Origin: Phascolarctos cinereus
Lineage: Eukaryota > Chordata > Mammalia > Diprotodontia > Phascolarctidae
DNA length: 64,000 bases
Reading direction: 5' to 3'
Assembly: GCF_002099425.1 (NCBI RefSeq)
Contig: NW_018344287.1
Location: forward strand, 1,240,001 to 1,304,000
Within the stretch, counting starts at the first letter, position 1. Each line of letters opens with the position of its first letter. This document shows, one piece after another, positions 22,748-37,534 of this stretch. The translations under genes and the position numbers were made by a program. The notes beneath the pieces were generated by a model. That model had not been told where the DNA came from and made no database searches. It saw only the letters and a program-made list of their open reading frames with translations.

Positions 22748-23560
22748 CAGGAGTTCTGCTTCCGGGAGCCAAGATGGTGGAGTAAAAAGGTAGTCACTCT
22801 CACCCTCCCCTATCAACCTCTGAAAACTCAGAAAATATCACCAGAAAAAAAAACCCTGGAACAGCTGAACTAGAAGAAAGACGGGGAACAGCAGTGCAGC
22901 AGCCCAGCAAATGGGTCTCCCAGTGCCTCAGCAAAAATAAGGGAGCAGAACTACAAGGGGCCAGGGATAAGTACCCTGCAGCATTCATCTGAAAGGAGCT
23001 GAAGAAAGCAACCTAAAGTCTTCCTAAACCAGCCTTGCTGGTTCCAAGCCCAACACCAGGTAGCTGTCAGACCCTGCAGCTCCAATGTCAAGAAAGATCC
23101 TGAAGCCCAGGTGGTAGAGCAGGCAAACACCAACACCTGGACCTCCAGTGCCTCAGTGAGGGTGGGGGAACTGGTGGAAACCAGCTCAGAAAACCACCAG
23201 GTGCCTCAGCACTCTACCCAAAGGAATCTCCCAGTGCATTAGCAGAAACAGGGGACAACACTGCAAGGGGCCCCAGGCAGATAAACACCCTGCAGCACCA
23301 TCTAAAAGGAGCTGAAGAAAGCTAAAGGAAAGGAAAAGCAGGCAACCTAGAATTGCCTGAAAGTTCCAGCCTTGCTGATTCCAGCCCAACATGAGGTAAG
23401 CTGCCAGAAACCCTAGCCTCCAATTGCCAACATAAGAGGCCCCAGCACACAAAGCCAGTGACCAAGACCTAGGCTCCCAACACAAGAAGCTTGGGTCAGT
23501 GCCCTCTGTTCCCAGCAGGAGAGCTCAATCTCTTTAAAGGCCAGGGAATAAAGAAACACC
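22748..23560 (+). promoter_or_regulatory. L1 5' UTR (internal promoter) with two tandem modules
   Basis: About 810 bp, GC-richer than the surroundings. Two related modules lie about 310 bp apart. Each has 'ctcccagtgc', 'aac?actacaaggggcc/ctgcaaggggcc', 'accctgcagca', 'aaaggagctgaagaaagc', 'ccagccttgctg' and 'cccaacA..aggta' (first around 22917-23085, second around 23228-23425). By analogy with rodent L1 monomers this is the probable promoter. Promoter activity is inferred only. Confidence 0.75.
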
Positions 23561-24480
23561 ATGAGTAAAAAAATACCATAGATTCATATTATGAGAAGAG
23601 TGAAGATCAAGACAGAAATTCTGAAGAGGACAACATTGTCAACAAACCCACATCTGCAACAACAAAAGGGAATATGAACTGGTCTGAAGCCCAAAAAGCC
23701 TTCTTAGAAGAGCTCAAGAAGGATTTTAAAGTCAAATGAGAGAGGTAGAAGAGTCCTTCAAAAATACAATTGGCCAATTGGAAAAAAATACACTGAAGAA
23801 AACAAGTCCCTAAAAACACAATTGGCCAATTGAAGAAGGAAGTACAAAAACTAACAGAAGAAAACAATCTGTTAAAAACTAGAATTGGACAAATGGAAAC
23901 TAATGTCTCTATGAGAGAGCAAGAATCAGTCAAACAGAAACAAAAAAATGAAAAAAATAATGAAAACGTAAAATACCTCATCAGTAAAACAACCACCTGG
24001 AAAATCGACAGGAGAGACAATTTAAAAATTATTGGACTACCTGAAAATCATGATGAAAAAAAGAGCCTGGACAGTATCTTTCAGGAAATCATAAAGGAAA
24101 ACTGCCCTGAAGTCCTAGAACCAGAAGGGAAAATAACCATAGAAAGAATACAGATCACCACCTGAAAGAGATCCCAAATTGACAAAAAGGAATATAATAG
24201 CAAAATTCCAAAATTACCAGATGAAAGAGAAGGTGCTGCAAGCAGCCAGAAAGAAACAATTTAAATATCATGGAACCACAGTCAGGATTACACAGGACCT
24301 TGCAGCTTCTACATTAAAAGACGCAGGGCATGGAACATGATATTCTGTAAGGCAAAGGAGCTTGGAATGCAGCCAAGGATCAATTACCCAGCAAAAATGA
24401 GCATCATTTTTCAAGGGAGGAGATGGATATTCAACAAATAGGGACTTCCAAACTTTCCTGATAAAAAGACCAGAGCTCAA
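23561..24480 (+). pseudogene. L1 ORF1p (nucleic-acid chaperone), broken
   Basis: ORF1 encodes the RNA-binding trimer that coats L1 RNA. Visible parts: an N-terminal region beginning at ATG 23561, a Lys/Glu/Leu coiled coil (about 23770-23980; KKEVQKLTEENNLLKTRIGQ at 23833), the RRM start RRDNLKIIGLPE (about 24010-24045) and the C-terminal domain with KVLQAARKKQF (about 24229-24262). The frame closes after a few codons because of a small indel near the start that the copy at 54103-54315 lacks. Further breaks follow the coiled coil (stop after 24165). It is the usual upstream partner of ORF2 and is followed by about 0.6 kb of purine-rich spacer. Confidence 0.9.
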
Positions 24481-25104
24481 CAAAAAATTTGATCTTCAAG
24501 TACAGGACTCAAGAAGGATAAAAAGGTAAATGGGACAGAAAGATACAATATGTTGTTAATAAGGGGGCTGTTTAAACCCTACAAGGGAATATGACACTTG
24601 CAACCTTGAGAACTGTATTGTTATTACACCATGTTAAAGGAGTATACATAAAGAGGGTGGATATTAGTTGACTTTGATGTAATGATAAAAAAAAATCTAA
24701 TCAAGTGGGTTAAATGGATCCAAATAAGTGGATTCTGTCTTAGAAAATGTACTGAGAAAGGAGGAGGCAGACAAGGGTAAATTACATTACAGGAAAAGAC
24801 ACAAAATCCTATTACAGCAGAGGGAAAGAAGGGAGGGGGGAGCATTGTTTGAACCTTACTCTCATCAGATTTGGCTCAAGAAGGGATAACATAATCAGTT
24901 AGGTATAGAAATCTAACTTGCCCTATAGGCAGTAGGAGGGAAAAGGGGAAAGAAAAGGGAGGGGGAAGAAGGGAGGGAAGAAGCAGTAAGGTAAAGGGAA
25001 GAAAAGGGAAAGGGATAATAAAAGGGAGGAGGGACTGAAGGAGGAGGTGGTCAAAAGCAAAACACTAGTGAAGGGGGAAAGGAAAAGGAGAAAGAAAAGC
25101 ATAA

Positions 25105-28861
<3,757 letters not shown>

Positions 28862-29284
28862 GCAATAACAGCCACATTGTTCAATGACTAATATTGATAA
28901 ACTTAATCCTTCTCAGTAATACAAGGATCTAGGTCATCTCCAGAGGCCTCATGATGGAACATGCTATCCACATCCAAAGAAAGAACTATGGAAGTCGAAT
29001 CGCTATCGTTTTTTTTCTTTTTCTCTTCTGCTGAGTTTTGTTTCCTCTTTCTGATGGTTCCTCCTTTTGGTTTTAATTTTTACTGAGAACTTCACTAATG
29101 TGAAAATATGTTTAATAGGAATGTAAATGTGTAGCCTATATCAGATTTGTGCTGTCTTGAGGAGGGTGGTGGGGAGGAAGGGGGAGAAAAATTTTAAACT
29201 CAACAGCATGTGGAAGTGATTGTTGATAAATCAAAATAAATTAATAAAATGAATTTTAAAAAAAGACTTGTCTAATTAAAAATA

Positions 29285-29405
29285 AATAATAATAGCACCT
29301 GCCTCCCATTATTATTGTGAGCATAAAATGAAATAATACTTTTAAAGTGATTTACAAATCCTAAAGCACTATATATACGTTAGCTAGTATTATTGTTCTC
29401 ATTCG
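29285..29405 (+). mobile_element. MIR-related 3' fragment
   Basis: 'aataatagcacctgcctccc', 'attgtgagcataaaatgaaa', 'ttacaaatcctaaagcacta', then a 'gctagtattattg' end. It lies just outside the L1 target site. Confidence 0.7.
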
Positions 29406-29508
29406 TAAAGCAATAGTGTATTTAGTCAACTGAGAAAAAATTTGCGTCCTTCAAATTATGTACTATTTTGAATAGGTCAGATTAATGGAGCTTTACTGTA
29501 ATTTACAC

Positions 29509-29653
29509 CCAGCTTGCACAACCTGCGGCCTACAGAGTACTTATGGCAGCCAAGGATGTTGGGCAGCCCTGAAAAATGTAGGGGAAAACATCTTTTGTAT
29601 GTAGAGGAAAAAAGAGGCCTAAGCAATCACAGGCTGCAAGTTGTACAGGCCTG
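29509..29653. mobile_element. Small non-autonomous hAT-type DNA transposon
   Basis: 145 bp. The terminal inverted repeats 'ccagcttgcacaacctgcgg' and (reverse of the right end) 'caggcctgtacaacttgcag' match at 15 of 19 bases after one offset, all differences being transitions. The flanking 8-bp duplications are atttacac (29501-29508) and atttatac (29654-29661). An 8-bp duplication and CAG ends fit the hAT superfamily. It has no coding capacity. Confidence 0.8.
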
Positions 29654-29661
29654 ATTTATAC

Positions 29662-30700
29662 CATAAGACCTGAATTCATTGAAAAAAAATCTAAGCAATT
29701 TATTTAAGTTTAAGAAAAGAATGCAAAACATTTGATATGCAAATGTGCCATGCATTTTCTTTTTGATAGTCAAAGCATGATAATGCAAAACAAACATTGT
29801 AGTACTAAAGGCACTTCCAGAATAACTGTCTCCAAACTAATGAAAAACAGGCCGGAAATATTCTAACATTATGACAAGTGTTTTAATTCCTTTTCCAATT
29901 TAATCACAAAAAAGGAAAAATCAAACATATGAAATAAATGCTATATTTAAATCAGTTAACTTGCTCAGTCAACCATCTTCTATTTAACTAGTGCACAAGA
30001 TAGTGGTTTGCTCTTTCTTTTCATTTGTGAGAAATAATAAGCGATATTCGTTATAAACTAGATGTGCATGTCAAGATTTTGATATCCCAAAGGCCAGTTT
30101 CCCCAAAGATTAAGAAAATCACACACAATTATGTTCTTTGTCTCTCCCAAATCTAAGATTAAGTTACTAAGAGCACTTCAAAGAAAAAAAAACAACGTAA
30201 TTTAATACTCTTTCCAGAGAATTTTTCCCAGATCTGCTAAAAAGATAATTAGCCAAACAAAACAGAGTTTAATCTATTTAAAGAAAGCTTCTACAACTAT
30301 CAAGTGAAGCATGTCTAACAGCATTATTTTAAATAATAAAGCAAACAAATTGAACAACTTAAAAAGAAGAAACATGTATTACGTTTAACTCTATTGTCAT
30401 ATATATTTAATATGCCAAACACAATGATTTTGAAAATGTACTTTACCCAAACAATACTAAAATAATAAATTAACTGCCTTAAAAAAAAAAAAAAGAACTG
30501 AATACTTTGGTGAAATTCCCATCAGCACTTTTGTCAGTATTGCAGGGTAACAGTCAATGTTTTTACAGGGTTTTAGACCCAGAAACTGACAAGTAAAGGC
30601 ATCTTGTCCCACACATCCCTTATTCTGTTTACCGAGTAAAGGAGCTTCAGGAAGAATGAGTTTTTTTCTGGGAAACGATCACCCTGGTTGTAGGTTCTTC
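29662..30700. other. Unassigned AT-rich interval
   Basis: About 1 kb without repeat or coding signal that I can name. It contains A-runs (30481-30494) and ordinary AT-rich sequence. Confidence 0.5.
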
Positions 30701-30760
30701 AGAGCAGGGCTTCTTAAACTTTTTCCACTCCTGACCCTTTTCTGGCATTTCCTCAGCCTT
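30700..30760. mobile_element. hAT/Charlie-like terminus
   Basis: 'gcagggcttcttaaactttt' followed by 'ccactcctgaccc' is the typical outer end of mammalian Charlie-type elements. I do not find the opposite end nearby, so this is a fragment. 30761-31420 is otherwise unassigned. Confidence 0.55.
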
Positions 30761-31429
30761 GTCTGCGTTGCCTGGTCTGAAGGCATGCGCAGTGCAAAGT
30801 GTGCATCTTTGTTTTCAGAATCAAGACTGCAGTGAAGTTGTCTGATGCAACCCGCGCAAGCGCTGTCAGAATCACTTCCAGTTTCTTTCCTATTTTTTTT
30901 TTTAATTGTTGGTCCTTGGTTCAGAAACCTTGACTCTTTCATGGTGATACAGGGCACATTTTGCTCTGTGGCAATCAATAGATGTGTAACGCTGGGTGAG
31001 GAGCTCACACAATTACACTTTCCCATAAAGCACAGGGGGGTGCTGCCACCATATTGACATAGCCTCCCCTTAATGCCTATGAGAGTAGTGTTGTATTAAG
31101 TTGCTCACGTAATAGGCCACAGACAGGAGCTTTCCCTTGTCTTTGGTGCTGAAGTGATGATTTTTCTATCCAGTGATGTCTCTCATAAACAGAAGTTATA
31201 TAAATCCTTTAAAAACTCTCATTTCAATAAAAGGCAAAACTTGGTGAACAAACTCGCACATTCAAGGTGCAGTATTATGTAGACAGGAAACCAAAGTCTT
31301 CAATTCAGGCCAATACATATCTACTGAAAGCTCACTAGATGGAACTTTCATTTAGAAGGAATTACATTTCCTTTAACATTTTCAAGTCCCTTACACGTCC
31401 AGAGAGATGAGAATAGCCTAGTCAGGTGA

Positions 31430-31640
31430 GAATATAGGAGAGTGGATATGGTACTGAATTTTGAAACAGAAAGACCTGGGTTTGAGTCCTGCCTCAAATA
31501 CTTACTAACTGTGTAATCTAAGACAACTCATCTTGCCTCTTTGGATATCAGTTTTTGTTTTCTTCTATAAAATGAGAGGGTTAGAATAGAAGGCCTGTGA
31601 GGTTCCTCTAAGCACTAAATCTATGACTATAATCCTGTGG
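31430..31640 (+). mobile_element. MIR SINE
   Basis: 'gtggatatggtactgaattttg', 'aagacctgggtttgagtcctg', 'acttactaactgtgtaatct', 'ttctataaaatgagagggtt'. Fairly complete plus-strand MIR. A second partial MIR head lies at 31770-31835. Confidence 0.8.
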
Positions 31641-32036
31641 CCTCAGTTATGTTGCTTAAAGGAATGTCAGCATGAAGAGTGAACTGAGGCAGCAGATAGA
31701 AAGCACACATTTGGGAAAGTGGGCAGTGACTTAGAGGAGAGAGGCCTTCAGAATGGGAGTTTGTGGGACAATGGCAAGAACACTGCATTTGAGCTTAAAG
31801 CAGATGTGAATCCCAGTTATACCAGTTACTACAAAGACCAAAGCTATTCCTTTTGAGTTATTTTTGGGTTTGGTGTACTCTAGGCTTAATTTTTCCTCAC
31901 TAGCACCAGGCACCTAAGTAATTATTTACATGCATGCCTGAGTTAACAGTGGTAAGGTCTTCACCAAACTTCTGATACTTAACAAATTTATTTCATAGCT
32001 AAGACTAGCCATTTTATTGTATTTCTCTTCTTGCCT

Positions 32037-32150
32037 TTCCTTTCTTTTCCTTCTTTCCTTCCTTCCTTCCTTCCTTCTTTCCTTCCTTCCTTCCTTCCTT
32101 TCTCCTTCCTTCCTTCCATCCTTTCTTTCTTTCTTCCTTCCCAAAGTAGG
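32037..32150. repeat. (TTCC)n microsatellite
   Basis: Pyrimidine repeat. A short (TC)n follows at 32245-32281. Confidence 0.95.
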
Positions 32151-32281
32151 TATTGTCCTATATCTCTCCTTTTTTGTGGCTGAAGTCCTTAAGAAGGTTA
32201 TCTACATTTGGTGCCTCTACTTCCTTTCTTCTCAATCCCTTCTTATCTCTCTCTCTCTGTCTCTGTCTCTGTCTCTCTGTT

Positions 32282-33130
32282 TATTTTTTTTTCACAAGTG
32301 TCAAAACATTACCTACAACAGAGTCATGAGCTTGGATAATTCAGTTTTTAATTGTACAATTTGAAAGGGAATTTCACAGAAAGTTACATGTTCCCATTCA
32401 TAGCTTTTCAGATTAGCATGCAAACAAAAGCAAATCCTCCATCATTTGGCTGTCACCATGAGTCCTTGTTGTCCATTCCCCATTCCCCCTCCTACCCTAA
32501 GGTATCAGGAATCTTTCTAGAATCATTCCATGGGGAACTGTCAGGATTGAGAAGCAGAAACTGGAGACCAACCTGCTCTACTCTTCATGAACAGGCTTGA
32601 CTTTTAATAGGTTTAGGAATAGCTCTATAGAAAGGGACAGTCCCCAGCACCCACACTGCCACTCTCAGGAGCACAGTTGTATACCTCCAAGATTTAGCTG
32701 CAAAAACCTCCATTTTCAACTAGTATTTCAAGTTACACTTGGGGCTCTCTACCTCAGCTGTTGTTGGTATATGTCTAAAAAGCCAAGAATAGCCAGGGAT
32801 CCTAACTGCTTTTTATCCTACTGAAGCGGTGCTACCCCATTGCTGCTGAATTCACAAGCCCCTGGAGAGTGCCCTCTAGTTGGATCCTTACCTATTGCCC
32901 TTTCAGTGTTCTCTATTACTGGAATCTCCATTTCCTCTTCAGGATCTCTCTCACCCTGCAGGAATTTTTTTCAGCTATCAGTTAACTCTAAATCAACAAA
33001 CTTGGCATTACCTTGCAAAATTTCTTCTACTTCCTTCTGTCTACTAGAACCTATCCTTATTTACATGACTGAGCCATAACATCTATCATATTGGAGGTGT
33101 TTGGGGAGGCAGAAAAAAGAGGAGGAGATG
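32282..33130. other. Unassigned interval
   Basis: Three overlapping plus-strand open frames (32352-33079) have ordinary, low-information composition and no recognisable domain or splice pattern. I do not call a gene here. Confidence 0.45.
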
Positions 33131-33139
33131 TCCATGCCA

Positions 33140-34260
33140 AATAATTTCTGATGTTAAAACCTCATGGCTAAGGTCAGGGATACATTAAAAAACTCCAAGG
33201 TTTGTTCTTATCAGAGGGTAATATTAACCCTTTACTAATTAATCTTCAAATTTTAGGGTAAAACCAACTAATTGTGGTCTCCACTGCTATTTACTTTTAT
33301 GTTGTAATGGATGACATTTGGTATGATTGAGCTTTTGGTAGGCATTTTTTTAAGGCAATTGGGGTTAAGTGACTTGCCCAGGGTCACACAGCTAGTTAGT
33401 GTCAAGTGTTTGGTCTGAGGTCAGATTTGAACTTGGGTCCTCCTGACTTCAGGGCCGATGCTCTATCCACTGCGTCACCTAGCTGACACCTTGGTAGGCA
33501 TTTTTAAGAGTGATCATTTGGTCTGAATGGCTATATTTACACTGAGGGAATCAATTCCTAACTACAAAATTTAAACTTGATTTGGCACTTTTGCCCCCCT
33601 TCACTAGGACTGAACTGTGACATTGGCTAATAACAAATAAAAGCAGGGCTTACAATGTTTAGAAGGTCATAGTAGGAGATGGACTGCAACCAGAATACAA
33701 AGTGTTGACCATAAAATGTTGCTCCCCTCCTCTCTGGTTCTCCCCTGCCTCCTTGTGTACTCTTAACCTTTCAGTAAGCTGAAATATCATTGTTGGCTGC
33801 AAGATGTCACCAAAAGACTGTGGCATTTTCCTCAATGATCAACAAGCTTTTATTGAGCATGTGTTTTGCACCAGTGGTGGCACACAGCCTTTGTAAAGGT
33901 ATGCAGATGAAAAATGAAGTGTCATTTGTAGAGAAAAGCAAGAAGACCAGTTGGCTGGACAGTAGAGTGAGAAAGGGAATGGTATAATCTTGAAAATAAG
34001 CTTGAAAGAGGATGTAGCCGGGGAGCTCCTTCAAAAAGCCTCTGTTTGATGCAAGAGGTACTGTAAGTCACTGGAGTTACCTAAATATCTTTTTTGATGA
34101 GCATTTTTGGAATATTCCTTTAGCAGTTGAGTAGATTATAGACTGGAGAGGGGGGAAACTTGGCATAGGTAATCCCAAGGGTACATTATTTCAGTAGTCC
34201 AGGTTATAATGGATACAAGCTATATTGTGGAGATAATAATGACAAAACTTGGCAACTGAT
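33140..34260 (+). repeat. Local tandem duplication, unit 1
   Basis: Aligns in order with 34850-35760. Shared phrases include 'tagtaatattaaccctttac/gtaatattaatactttcc', 'ggtaggcattttt', 'caaagtgttgaccataaaatg', 'ccaaaagactg' and 'tattgtggagat'. Identity is clearly lower than for blocks A-C, so it is older. A SINE at 33350-33490 is private to this unit. Part of it (33840 on) is the dispersed repeat family. Confidence 0.8.
33350..33490 (-). mobile_element. CORE-SINE in tandem unit 1
   Basis: Complete minus-strand element flanked by exact 15-bp repeats ttggtaggcattttt (33335-33349, 33491-33505). The other tandem unit is uninterrupted at 34978-34990 ('agtaggcattttt'). Confidence 0.96.
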
Positions 34261-34325
34261 TGAATCTGTGGACAGAAGAAGGGGAGAATCATAGGGTAGA
34301 CAGGCATACAGGCAGACAGATAAAG

Positions 34326-34326
<1 letters not shown>

Positions 34327-34379
<53 letters not shown>
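34327..34379. repeat. (GATA)n microsatellite
   Basis: About 13 pure GATA units between the two tandem units. Confidence 0.97.
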
Positions 34380-34849
34380 CTGAGGATAAAAAATAAAAAC
34401 AAGACAATTTATGACCACAGTGTGATGACATTTGACTGCAGAAGGAGAATACCTAAAAGAACATGGTTTAGAGCTGATGACTGGAAAGTGAGATGGAGGC
34501 TTAGCTCTAGGCAAAATAAAGCCCAAATTCACCTATCAGAGTAGGACTTTGGTGTTGCAACCCTGGGTGGATGGAAGGATGATTACATCTTTAACAGTAA
34601 AAAGCAAGCTCAGAAAATCAACAGAGGTCTGGGTGACATAGTGTGTTTTCTTTTGAACAAGTTCATTTGGAGTTGCCTTTAGTACATCTAGTTCCAAATG
34701 GTAGCCAGCCATTTCTCCCTTCCTCAGATTCTTCCTTTCAAGTTATAAAGAACTAGAGTGGTATCCCCTTAAGTATAAAATTTTACTGTTTCAGCAAAAC
34801 TTATGATTTCCTCCTAGACATTGTATGAAAGGAAGGCCAAGTTGAGCCA

Positions 34850-35760
34850 TTTTCCAGGATTTATTTACTCCAAATTTTGCTCTCGTGGATGTGTAATATT
34901 AATACTTTCCTTAGTTGACATATACTATTCAGTCTTCTCCCTCATCAGATGACCTTTGCTATGACTAAGGGTTTAGTAGGCATTTTTAATGGTGATGATT
35001 TGGACTGAATGGATAGATTTACACTGAAGGAATCCATTACTGACTCCATAAATTCAGGACTTAATGTGGCTCTGTTTCACCCTCCTTAACTGGGACTGAA
35101 GTGTCTTATGGGCTAATATCCAATAAAAAGAGGATTTTGAAAGTTTCAAAGTGTCATTTTAGGAGTTGGACAGGAGCCAGCATACTCAAAGTGTTGACCA
35201 TGAAATGTTGGTCCCTTTGTCTATGCTTCTGTTCTTCCTCTTTGTCTGGTCTTAATTTTTCAGCAAATTCTAATATCATTTTCAAAGCCCAGCTGGTGCC
35301 AAAAGACTGGTATTTTGCTCAATGGCAACTAAAAATGGCAACTTATAAACTTAGGGAATAAAATACCACATGTGAAGAATAGTAAGAAAACAAATTCATC
35401 TGTGTCGATCAGAAAGGTAATGAAATCACATCACAAAGCTTCAAAGATAGGAGGTAGCCAGGTTATGGAGGGCAATTAAATGGGAAACAGAGGAGTTTGT
35501 ATTTGATCCTAGACATACCAGACAGCTACTGGAATCTATAAAATAAGGGACTGATATCACTAGATTTACAATTTTGGAATATCCTTCTGACAGTGAGTGG
35601 AGGATGGATTACAGAAGGAAATTATTTGAGTCATGGCGACTATTGAGAAGGCTATTGAAATATTCCAAATAAGAAGTGATGAGAAGGAGATAGATGCAAG
35701 ATCTATTGTGGAGATCACAACTGATTCAGGTGAATGGCACAGAGCAACAGTAGGATGGGT
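34850..35760 (+). repeat. Local tandem duplication, unit 2
   Basis: Partner of 33140-34260. Retains the segment 'ggtagccaggttatggagggc..tttgtatttgatcctagac' that unit 1 has lost. Confidence 0.8.
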
Positions 35761-36190
35761 CAGAATGATTTATTGATACAACCAAGCACTTAGGAGAGTA
35801 TGGACAGATGAACAGTAATTTAGTCAGGGATACAGTGTCATGTCAAATTCCACTCCCTAAACATGCCATGGGGCAGAATGCAGGGTAGTAGCCCAGATGA
35901 TCAATGGGGTGAGGGATCTGATTGAAAGCACAGAGCCACCATGGACCTAGGTTTCAATAGATTTTTCATACAAAGGGCCTGACATGGCAATTATCATGTG
36001 GTTGGTGAGGTGATGAGTTCAGAGAGCATGGACCAGTAGCAAAGGGAGCATCTCTAAAGATTGACCAGGAAAGCCTATTCAGGAAAGGGAAGATGGAATG
36101 ATAACTGTGCCAAATCAGCACCTTATGGAAGAGTTTCATTGGCCAGTTCTAATTAGAAGTGATTGTAGGTCAGCGTTAATAGAAGCCACA
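35720..36190 (+). repeat. Unnamed repeat shared with 17985-18810
   Basis: Homologous, in opposite orientation, to the 2-kb insertion near 18 kb. 'ggtgaatggcacagagcaac' pairs with 'ggtgaatggcatgaagcaac', and 'ttttcatacaaagggcctg' is identical in both. The two anchors are about 230 bp apart in each copy. In the shared frame some residues agree (SGEWH, SYKGP), but both copies are broken and I recognise no family. Confidence 0.8.
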
Positions 36191-36299
36191 TCTGGAAGAG
36201 TGGGGCCATCAGCAGCTTTAAATACTCAATACACCCCCCGAGAGAGGAGATTCACCTCAACCAAGAGGACATAAAACAGATGAGGATACATCTTTCCAT

Positions 36300-37300
36300 T
36301 GCGTACCTCTCAGGACACATTGGATGTCCAAAGTATTCTATGACAAATAAAATGAGGATTGGGGAAATAGATTGAAGAGGGCCTCAGGGTCACCCTCCCC
36401 AAGGTGCTGACCTGGAGCAAGAGGTCAAATCCCTTTTCTCTTTTTGCTTGAACTTGGGGAACCAGTTCAGTTGTTCCCCAATTGTCTCCATGGATGCTGC
36501 CACTCTTCACCACAAAGCAACAAGATGTATTGGCTGTGGCACAGATGCCTCCTTCACTGGCTAGGAGGTAGCCTAGGCAATATGGTGGTCTAAAACCATC
36601 AGTACCAGGAAGTGAAGATTTCTTTCCTGAGCATGTATGGCCTTATTGGTTTCATTGGTTATGAAGGCTATGAAAGCTCATAATGCATTCCACCTCATAT
36701 GACCTTATTCGCAGTAGGAGAATCCTAATAGTTCCACTGAACCTGGTTTCTCAAGCACCCCCTTTTTAACATTGTCCCTGAAAACACTGTGTAAGTTAAT
36801 GTATATGCTTTTCAGTGGGTTCTTGTGGATAGTAAATAGCCTGACCTCTATAACAAGGGAGGTATCCTTGTTAGGGATGAGTGTGAGACCGTCTGTGATA
36901 ACCCAGAGACACAGGGTTGCATGAGGTCCTTGCCAGGATAGAAAACTTGCATTTATGCTAGTGTCCAGGGAGAGGCTTATCCACATTTTAAGGGGAATTC
37001 TCTCCTATTTAGGAAGTCTGGGATTTAGCAGTTACATATTTGGGAGAGTTTGGTTAGCCACAAAAATATCATTGAAATTCTAACCTTAATTTTCCCCACA
37101 TCATAGAAGGAGTCATGAGTAGGGAACAAGACTCACCCTTGGCCTCTGACATGTCTCATTACTTCAGGGATGCAGTCTGTACACCCTTATTTACACAAGT
37201 AACATCCCTGGCAATTGAGGTATCTACTGATCATATCCAAAACTTCTTTCTCCAAGGCAGGAGAGTCAGTTCCTCTGGCAGCTTTTAGATTGAAGCACAG
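36300..37300 (-). mobile_element. Endogenous retrovirus env fossil
   Basis: On the minus strand, 36489-36572 shows the retroviral transmembrane-subunit signature: a GGIC motif followed by C-x6-CC and an aromatic residue, as in gamma-type and type-D env. Env-like hydrophobic sequence continues to about 37000, possibly 37300. No gag, pol or clear LTR is attached, so this is an isolated remnant. It is old and broken in several places. Class I (gamma-like) is the likely family. Confidence 0.65.
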
Positions 37301-37534
37301 ACTTCACATTGAGTTGTTTTAACTTCTCATTCATGAATCATAACCCCAAAGGGTTTTGTGAGGTTTTTAAATATTGAGACCAAAGAATGTGACTTCAAAT
37401 CCAGGCTCTGCTACTTCCTATCTCTTTATTTTGGGGCAGATCCCTACCCCCTCTGCTCTTGCTGTTCCTCTTCTGAGCACTTCTCATTTGATAATATCCT
37501 CTGACCTTTCCACCTTTTAATCCTCTGATAAGGT

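Noticed and set aside
32352-33079. Chain of three plus-strand frames as exons
   Set aside because: Overlapping frames without splice sites at sensible positions and without family resemblance.
34327-34379. Regular GATA units as a CRISPR-like array
   Set aside because: A 4-bp microsatellite without spacers, and the sequence is eukaryotic. No CRISPR, operon or bacterial signal exists in the window.
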